A DNA stretch of 36,084 nt from positions 1 to 36,084 of the forward strand of contig NZ_QYBC01000032.1 in assembly GCF_004137085.1 (NCBI RefSeq), written 5' to 3'. The DNA comes from Lichenibacterium ramalinae. Lineage in GTDB: Bacteria; Pseudomonadota; Alphaproteobacteria; Rhizobiales; Beijerinckiaceae. The notes below the pieces were generated by a model. The model was not told the origin of the DNA. It worked only from the letters and a program-made list of their open reading frames with translations, and did no database searches. The first letter of the stretch is position 1. Every line of letters begins with the position of its first letter. Shown here piece after piece: positions 31,282-36,084 of the stretch. The position numbers and the translations under genes are program-made.

Positions 31282-32343
31282 GTGCCGCAGACCGACCCAT
31301 CCGCCTCCTCGACCCCCGCCGCTCCGGCGTTGCTGTCGGATGCCGACGTGGGCTTGGCTCCTGCGACGACCGCCCCGCTGTCCAAGGCGCCGGCCGGCGG
31401 TGGCGGAGTGTCGTTCGAGGACGCCGTGGGGCGGGCTCCTGCCGGTTGGACCGACGCCGAGTTCGGGTTGCCTGCACGACCGCCCGCCGCTCGCTCCCTC
31501 ACGGTTCACGGTTCGGCCCCGCCCAAGCCTGCGGGCGATGGTGGCGTGTCCTTTCAGGATGCGGTGGGCGCGCCTTCCAAGCTCATGTCGGACGCCGACG
31601 TGGGCCTGCCGCCCGCCTCCTCAGGATGGTCCGACGAGCAGTTCGGCCTTCCGTCTCGGAATGCCGATACGGCCGCCGCTCGTGGCCTTGGCCCCCTCAC
31701 CAACACCCAAGACGATAGCTGGCTTTCCGGAGCCGCAAAGGGCGCCGTGACGGCCGCCATCAAGGGTGGCTCACACATCATCGGGCAGTTCGGTGACACC
31801 AACGACCTGGCCAGCTTCCTGGCGGCCGGCGTCGGCTCCCTGTTCTCGGGCCGGTCATCGGCCTCGGAGATGGTCGACCTGAAGGCGAAGCAGGCGGCGT
31901 GGGAGGCGTCCACGCCCTGGTACTATCATCCGTTCAGCTTCCCCTCGTCGGGCGACGTGTCGGCCCCGGTGCTCGCGAAGACGGGCGAATACGTCCCGAC
32001 CTCCGAAGTCGGCAAGCTGGCTCAGGCCGGTGTCGAGACCGCGGCCGGAGGGCTCGGGCCGGGAAGCGGCGCCGCCAACGTGGCGAAGGCAGCGGGCGAG
32101 CAGATCGCCGGCCGCACGATCAGGCAGGCCCCCCTCAATGCCGTTGCCGGTGTGGCCGGCCAAGGCGCAACCGACGCAACGGGGAACCCCTACGTCGGGC
32201 TGGGCGCATCCCTGCTAGCACCATCAGGCGCCGAGGCGGCCGGGCAGTCGATGTCCAACGAGGCCGCGGACGGCGCAGGCGAAGCAGGCGAAGACGGCAC
32301 CGGATCTTTGGGCAACGTGTCGACATCCGGCGCCTGGGATTGA
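31282..32343 (+). CDS. Phage-like low-complexity protein, first part of a split frame
   Basis: A 353-aa protein (GTG start, AGGGG nearby), rich in Ala/Gly/Pro/Ser. The N-terminal ~130 residues hold pairs of short motifs: SDADVGL twice, GGVSF-x-DAVG twice, GW(T/S)D-x-x-FGLP twice. Motifs of this kind occur in phage internal virion proteins. The middle (SWLSGAAKGAVTAAIKGGSH; LASFLAAGVGSLFSG) is helical and hydrophobic, and YVPTSEVGKLAQAGVETAAG with GPGSGAANVAKA fits phage proteins that cross membranes. It ends at a TGA; the same frame continues open to 33111. Function is inferred and unproven. Confidence 0.65.
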   Translation: MPQTDPSASSTPAAPALLSDADVGLAPATTAPLSKAPAGGGGVSFEDAVGRAPAGWTDAEFGLPARPPAARSLTVHGSAPPKPAGDGGVSFQDAVGAPSKLMSDADVGLPPASSGWSDEQFGLPSRNADTAAARGLGPLTNTQDDSWLSGAAKGAVTAAIKGGSHIIGQFGDTNDLASFLAAGVGSLFSGRSSASEMVDLKAKQAAWEASTPWYYHPFSFPSSGDVSAPVLAKTGEYVPTSEVGKLAQAGVETAAGGLGPGSGAANVAKAAGEQIAGRTIRQAPLNAVAGVAGQGATDATGNPYVGLGASLLAPSGAEAAGQSMSNEAADGAGEAGEDGTGSLGNVSTSGAWD

Positions 32344-32400
32344 CCCGGTTTCACAACCCCACCCCAGACGCAGACTGTCACGACACCCGGTAAGCCGGCT

Positions 32401-33111
32401 GTGAATGGCTTGGGGGACCTGCCGGGGTATTCCTACAGCCCTGGCGCTGCGTCGGGCCTCGATACCGATGATCCCTCCGCACAGGAAACCGGGATCTCGC
32501 AGCCGGGCGTCTACGGTACGCCGTCTCCTCTGACCGTGACGCGAGGCATCTTGGCCGGTCAGCAGCCGACCGCCGATGGGTTCTCTCCCGGCGCGGCCTC
32601 GGGTGCCGACACGGCCATGGATCCAACCACTCCGGACGGAGCACCGGCCAAGCACCTGTCGGTCCCCAATTGGGCCGGCAACGGCGTGGCAGGCATTGCT
32701 GCAGGTTCCCTTCTCGGCCCTGTCGGTACGCTCCTCGGCATCGGCAACTCCATCTCGGGGTTCATGGGCGGCCCGACAGCCGCCGATGCGATCAACGGGG
32801 CCTTGGCGCATCCCGGCGCTCCGACAGGCGTGACGGGTGGCGGGGACAACAGCAACGCATCCGGTCGTGAGGGCCCGTACAATCAGCCCTACGTGCCCGG
32901 CGGATACGCCGGTGACGGGACTGGCAACAGCAACGACTCCCAGGCCACATCAACGGCGCCGGCCCCTGATGGTGCCCTGCCGTACTCGGCGCCGCCGCTC
33001 ACGATCAGGCGACGACACCAGTACTACGACACGACGACGCCGAGCGTGGGTTTCTACAACCCGATGGCGGACTCTGCCGTTGCCCGAGCGTTGGCGGCGA
33101 TGAGGAGTTGA
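32401..33111 (+). CDS. Phage-like low-complexity protein, second part of the split frame
   Basis: A 236-aa frame from GTG 32401, in the same frame as the gene before it; the open frame in fact begins right after the TGA at 32341-32343. Composition matches the first part: Gly/Ala/Pro/Ser-rich, with the repeat YSYSPGAASGLDTDD and GFSPGAASGADTAMD. A hydrophobic Gly-rich stretch (GIAAGSLLGPVGTLLGIGNS) and a more ordered end (RRRHQYYDTTTPSVGFYNPM) follow. I see no ribosome-binding sequence near 32401, so the part is better read as the C-terminal half of one broken or read-through gene. Confidence 0.6.
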   Translation: MNGLGDLPGYSYSPGAASGLDTDDPSAQETGISQPGVYGTPSPLTVTRGILAGQQPTADGFSPGAASGADTAMDPTTPDGAPAKHLSVPNWAGNGVAGIAAGSLLGPVGTLLGIGNSISGFMGGPTAADAINGALAHPGAPTGVTGGGDNSNASGREGPYNQPYVPGGYAGDGTGNSNDSQATSTAPAPDGALPYSAPPLTIRRRHQYYDTTTPSVGFYNPMADSAVARALAAMRS

Positions 33112-33275
33112 TACACGGCAAGCCACCAAGCGGGACCACGCTTGCCTGGGCGGAGCTTTTTGTCATCGACCGCATCGTGCTCAATGACGAGGCGCCCCTG
33201 CCGGGCGAACTGCCACTACTCGTCGCCGCCCTCGACGTGCTGGTGGTGCTGTTTCGGATTGGAGAACGGCCATGA
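33108..33275 (+). CDS. Small protein, overlapping its neighbours on both sides
   Basis: A 55-aa frame starting with TTG that overlaps the previous stop (TTGA); a GAGGAG is directly before it, closer than usual. It reads MIHGKPPSGTTLAWAELFVI, then DRIVLNDEAPLPGELPLLVA, then ALDVLVVLFRIGERP, and ends in an ATGA overlap with the next gene. The middle resembles the C-terminal part of the protein encoded next, suggesting a shared short domain or a duplicated fragment. The family is unknown. Confidence 0.5.
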   Translation: MIHGKPPSGTTLAWAELFVIDRIVLNDEAPLPGELPLLVAALDVLVVLFRIGERP

Positions 33276-33661
33276 ACGCGCATGCTCCGCTTCCTGCCGA
33301 GGTCGTTCGCCTGCCGTGGCGGCTCCGGGTCGTGCCCGCCTCGCCTACCCTCGACCGTCTCGTGGAGAACGGCACCATCGACATCCGCCAGCACGCCGCG
33401 GCCCTGGCCTATGCTGCCCTCCGGCGACGCTATGAGCGGTCGGGTGGCCCCTTCCGGTCCTGGAGAGATCGGTCGGGCATGTCGGACGAGAGATGGCAGG
33501 CCACCAAGCGCGATCACGCCCGCCTGATCCGGGCGGCCGGGGCGGAGCGGTTCGTGCTCGACCGGCTGTGCCTCGACGATGATGCGCCGCTACCGTTCGA
33601 GGTGGAGCGGGTCAGGACGGCGTTGGGGAGGGTGGTAAAGATGATGGAGAGCGACGGATGA
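33272..33661 (+). CDS. Hypothetical protein of the phage-like cluster
   Basis: A 129-aa protein, MNAHAPLPAEVVRLPWRLRV, then basic helices (IDIRQHAAALAYAALRRRYE; SDERWQATKRDHARLIRAAG). The C terminus ERFVLDRLCLDDDAPLPFEV resembles the preceding 55-aa protein (ELFVIDRIVLNDEAPLPGEL). No domain I can name; small basic proteins of this style occur in phage operons. It shares an ATGA overlap with the previous frame, so the three frames 31282-33661 form one operon. Confidence 0.6.
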   Translation: MNAHAPLPAEVVRLPWRLRVVPASPTLDRLVENGTIDIRQHAAALAYAALRRRYERSGGPFRSWRDRSGMSDERWQATKRDHARLIRAAGAERFVLDRLCLDDDAPLPFEVERVRTALGRVVKMMESDG

Positions 33662-34009
33662 GCAAGATATGGTCTGTTGTCCTCCGCCTGTGCCCCACGT
33701 GGTTCCTTCAGCTTGAGCTTTCGGGCCGCGAGGGCGGCCCGTTCCGGCATGGTCAACGACAGCGAGAGGTGACGCGCTTCCTATAGTGTCGTCTGCTAAA
33801 TCTGGGAGAAAAGTTTGTAACGGATGGTGACGCGATCGGCAGCAAACATTTGATATAAATATTTTGAAAAAAATAACATTTGAGACATGCGCAGGCGTGA
33901 CATTATATACCATGTACGGATTTAGTTTTTTTGATAATCTTAATAAGAAGTACTTTCGATAATATCGATTGTCACATCGTCTATCGTTTTAGAGCAGGTT
34001 TATTTCCTC
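33662..34009. other. Non-coding stretch with a strongly AT-rich right half
   Basis: The first ~120 bases are GC-rich and non-coding; from about 33800 the sequence turns AT-rich (runs of A and T at 33855-33970), quite unlike the surroundings. No gene is seen. The AT-rich part likely carries the promoter of the DUF6894 gene, and its composition points to imported DNA. Confidence 0.45.
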
Positions 34010-34234
34010 ATGCCACGTTATTTCTTTGAAACATATAAGAACGGCAAAAACGAGAGAGACGGTGACGGCTGTGAGCTGCCAGATATCGCCGTAGTGCGCA
34101 GACAGACAATAATGTACTTATGCGAAATTGCTCGGGACGAGGCGATTATTAATGGAGATAATCGATCTTTTGCAGTGATGGTTTATGATGAAAAAGGAAG
34201 TCCTATTCATTCTGCCAGCCTAAACTGCACATGA
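34010..34234 (+). CDS. DUF6894-type small protein
   Basis: A 74-aa protein, MPRYFFETYKNGKNERDGDG, then CELPDIAVVRRQTIMYLCEI, then ARDEAIINGDNRSFAVMVYD, then EKGSPIHSASLNCT. The MPRYFF opening, a D-x-x-G before a helix, and VxVxDExGxPIxxAxL at the end are the DUF6894 pattern, common in many copies in Methylobacterium and relatives. Function is not known. The gene is AT-rich and stands alone. Confidence 0.8.
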   Translation: MPRYFFETYKNGKNERDGDGCELPDIAVVRRQTIMYLCEIARDEAIINGDNRSFAVMVYDEKGSPIHSASLNCT

Positions 34235-34402
34235 TCATGGTTTTTAGCTGAGCAGTACGGGAATTTAAATTTCAATAAACCTTAAGATGACATCTTCGAC
34301 CAGCGCGACCGGCGATATATTTCTCGATATTCATATCTTCACTTGATCGAAAGTCTAACACCATAAATCGCGAAATCCCGACCTTCCAAGGGCCTCGATC
34401 GC

Positions 34403-34831
34403 ATGCCCATCCGGCCTCACCACCGCTGGCTATACCCGATCGACTGGCGCGAGCTGTCGGCCTCGATCCGGTTCCAGCGCGCCCAGGGCCGATGCGAGAC
34501 CTGCTGCCGGCCGCACGGAAAGGTCGTCACCCATTTGGGGGACGGCCGCTGGTGGGACGACGAGGCCCACCGGTGGCGTGACGGGGCCGGCAAGTGGGTC
34601 CGGCGCCTGAAGCCGCCACACAGCCTCCTGGAGCGCACCCGCACGACCCGCGTCGTCCTCGCGACAGCGCACCGCGACCACGACCCCACGAACAACGACG
34701 CTTCGAACCTCGCGGCGCTCTGCCAGCGCTGCCACATCCTGCACGACAAGCCCGAGCACCTCCGGCGTCGGCGGTTGACCTACCTGGCGCGGCGGGCGCT
34801 CGGAGACCTGTTTACGGGACAGTATGGGTAG
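34403..34831 (+). CDS. HNH nuclease family protein, copy 2
   Basis: A 142-aa paralogue of the protein at 29678-30109, aligned end to end without large gaps (MPIRPHHRWLYPIDWRELSA; RCETCCRPHG; ATAHRDHDPTNNDASNLAAL; LCQRCHILHDKPEHLRRRRL). The zinc cysteines and the HNH core are kept, so it may be active. Unlike copy 1 it has no recombinase gene in front; the two copies face each other in opposite orientation about 4.7 kb apart. Confidence 0.85.
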   Translation: MPIRPHHRWLYPIDWRELSASIRFQRAQGRCETCCRPHGKVVTHLGDGRWWDDEAHRWRDGAGKWVRRLKPPHSLLERTRTTRVVLATAHRDHDPTNNDASNLAALCQRCHILHDKPEHLRRRRLTYLARRALGDLFTGQYG

Positions 34832-34883
34832 GTGCGGCTAGTGGCAGGGTGTCACCCTACGATCCTACCTGTTATGGCGGCTC

Positions 34884-35078
34884 ATGGCTGCCAAACACTC
34901 TCTCCACGTTGCCCTCACTGAACCGCTTGTCCGGCACGTCCGCGACCAGATCGCGACAGGTCGATATACAACTGCGAGCGAGGTGCTGCGAAAAGCTCTA
35001 CAGCTCATGATTGAGCGCGATGCAGGACGCCCCGCTGGCAAATCGAATGCACAGCAATCGGTCTCTGGTCATGATTGA
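34884..35078 (+). CDS. ParD-like RHH antitoxin without a ParE toxin
   Basis: A 64-aa protein: HSLHVALTEPLVRHVRDQIA, then TGRYTTASEVLRKALQLMIE, the ribbon-helix-helix of ParD/CopG antitoxins, with a shortened tail (RDAGRPAGKSNAQQSVSGHD). ParD normally precedes a parE toxin gene; here the next frame is a LOV-PAS sensor that overlaps it by 8 bases. The toxin gene may have been lost, or the protein acts alone as a repressor. Confidence 0.75.
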   Translation: MAAKHSLHVALTEPLVRHVRDQIATGRYTTASEVLRKALQLMIERDAGRPAGKSNAQQSVSGHD

Positions 35079-36084
35079 TGACGAGGTCGCACGGCTGCGG
35101 AGAGACCTGGGTGCGGCTCAGGCCGAGATTGCTTCTCTCCGAAAGCGAGATCCGGACGCTACCCTAGCCGCAAGGGATGCCGCCCGCATCGTCGAAGAGA
35201 TCGCGGGAACCGATGACGGCACCGACCCCTTCGCGGCTGCCGTCAGGGCCACCCGCATGCCTATGGTTATCTCCAATCCTCGGCTTCCCGACAACCCGAT
35301 CGTCTTCGTCAACGACGCCTTCTGCCGATTGTGTGGCTATTCGCGTGAGGAGATCGTCGGACGCAACTGTCGGTTTCTACAAGGGGCAGGGACCGATCCA
35401 GAAACGGTGAGGCTCATCCGTGATGCGGTCAAAGCCGCACAGATGATCAAAATTGATATCCTCAACTACCGGAAGACGGGCGAGACGTTCTGGAACCGCC
35501 TGCTCATGGCGCCTGTAAGGGGTGCCCACGGCGACCTCGCCTACTTCTTCGCTAGCCAGGTCGATGTGACGTTGGAACGCGAACGGTTGGAAGGGCTCGA
35601 AAGCCATAATGCGGCACTCATGGCCGAGGTGTCGGACCGGCTCCGCGCCGAAGAGGAGAACACGGCTCGGCTGCACTTTGCGGCGGAGGCTGGCCGCCTC
35701 GGCATCTGGGAACACGACCTGCGGACCGATGACCTGACAGTCTCCGGCATCACCAAAGAGAACTACGGCCGGGATCGCGCACTTTCGTTCACTTGGGACG
35801 AAATGGAGGCAGCGGTCCATCCCGACGACCGCGAGATGCGCGCCGCCGCTTACACCCGCAGTGTCGAGCAGAGGGTCGACTACGACGTCGAGTTCCGTAT
35901 TCTCTGCCCGGATGGCTCCACGCGTTGGGTGAACAAGCGGGCCCAGGTACTGACGGACGCCGAAGGTAATCCCGTCCGCATGGCGGGCGTCAGCCAGGAT
36001 GTGACGGGTAACTACCCACGGGGTCGCGTGAGATCGGCGTCGTCGGAAGGGGTCCGTCGAGGTGCAACGAGGACTTGCGTGTCC
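35071..36084 (+). CDS. LOV-PAS sensor protein, probably a histidine kinase (partial, runs off the right edge)
   Basis: The frame is open from ATG 35071 to the end (338 codons). After a coiled coil (VARLRRDLGAAQAEIASLRK), a LOV domain follows: NDAFCRLCGYSREEIVGRNC with RFLQGAGTDPETV, where the Cys in GRNCRFLQG (about residue 99) forms the flavin adduct in blue light. Later FWNRLLMAPVRG and YFFASQVDVT complete it. A second PAS domain (AAEAGRLGIWEHDLRTDDLT ... RWVNKRAQVLTDAEGNPVRM) follows and ends GVSQDVT. After that the reading becomes NYPRGRVRSASSEGVRRG, unlike the usual linker, so it may be interrupted near 36006. No kinase domain is visible in the window. Confidence 0.8.
   Translation, partial: MIDDEVARLRRDLGAAQAEIASLRKRDPDATLAARDAARIVEEIAGTDDGTDPFAAAVRATRMPMVISNPRLPDNPIVFVNDAFCRLCGYSREEIVGRNCRFLQGAGTDPETVRLIRDAVKAAQMIKIDILNYRKTGETFWNRLLMAPVRGAHGDLAYFFASQVDVTLERERLEGLESHNAALMAEVSDRLRAEEENTARLHFAAEAGRLGIWEHDLRTDDLTVSGITKENYGRDRALSFTWDEMEAAVHPDDREMRAAAYTRSVEQRVDYDVEFRILCPDGSTRWVNKRAQVLTDAEGNPVRMAGVSQDVTGNYPRGRVRSASSEGVRRGATRTCVS

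Overview
The window is GC-rich DNA (much of it apparently above 65% GC) with alphaproteobacterial gene content. The mix of DUF6894, DUF4142, MgtC/SapB, GFA, LOV-PAS and IS91-type genes suggests Hyphomicrobiales, most likely Methylobacterium/Methylorubrum. That assignment is inference; there is no rRNA or housekeeping gene to fix it. No replication initiator and no type IV secretion channel genes are present, so the window could be part of a plasmid or a chromosomal region carrying a mobilizable element.

Layout. 1-1168: tail of an IS91-type transposase and gene-poor DNA. 1169-10538: an ordinary-looking block with a DUF47/Pit phosphate uptake pair, a divergent LysR/MFS pair, a GFA-family enzyme, an MgtC/SapB membrane protein, a Nudix hydrolase, a small exported protein, an AraC regulator, an exported DUF4142 protein and an exported alpha/beta hydrolase, closed by a 14-bp-arm palindrome. 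10970-15700: a lower-GC island between broken recombinase genes. It holds a translationally coupled three-gene operon that matches the ABC-three-component (ABC-3C) architecture: a 310-aa candidate effector, an 81-aa middle component of the MC6 type, and a DUF2326-like SMC/ABC ATPase. A truncated tyrosine integrase and a lower-GC hypothetical gene follow. 15772-18240: a small repeat protein, a HEPN-type Abi gene, and about 1.2 kb of non-coding DNA with two copies of a probable structured RNA, one interrupted by a 96-bp MITE-like insertion with a 5-bp target duplication.

18238-25591 is a mobilization module on the minus strand: an unknown 110-aa protein, a VirD4/TraG coupling protein, a 162-aa accessory protein, a ParA-like ATPase, a one-pass membrane protein, a ribbon-helix-helix protein and a MOBF relaxase-helicase. 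Between the membrane protein and the RHH gene is a candidate oriT with a MOBF-like nic sequence and five or six short repeats phased at one DNA helical turn.

25693-36084 is an accessory mosaic: an AT-rich orphan gene, serine recombinases, a VapBC toxin-antitoxin pair, a res-like cluster of inverted repeats, a DEDDh exonuclease, a recombinase/HNH operon, a phage-like low-complexity gene split by one in-frame TGA, a second HNH paralogue in the opposite orientation, a lone ParD-like antitoxin and a LOV-PAS sensor that runs off the window.

The most interesting items are the ABC-3C operon, the repeated RNA-like element whose copies differ by pair-preserving changes, the MITE-like insertion within it, the candidate oriT, and the in-frame TGA gene. 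Start codons were chosen from reading frame, ribosome-binding sequences and overlap with neighbours. Family assignments come from motif recognition by eye, not from database searches.
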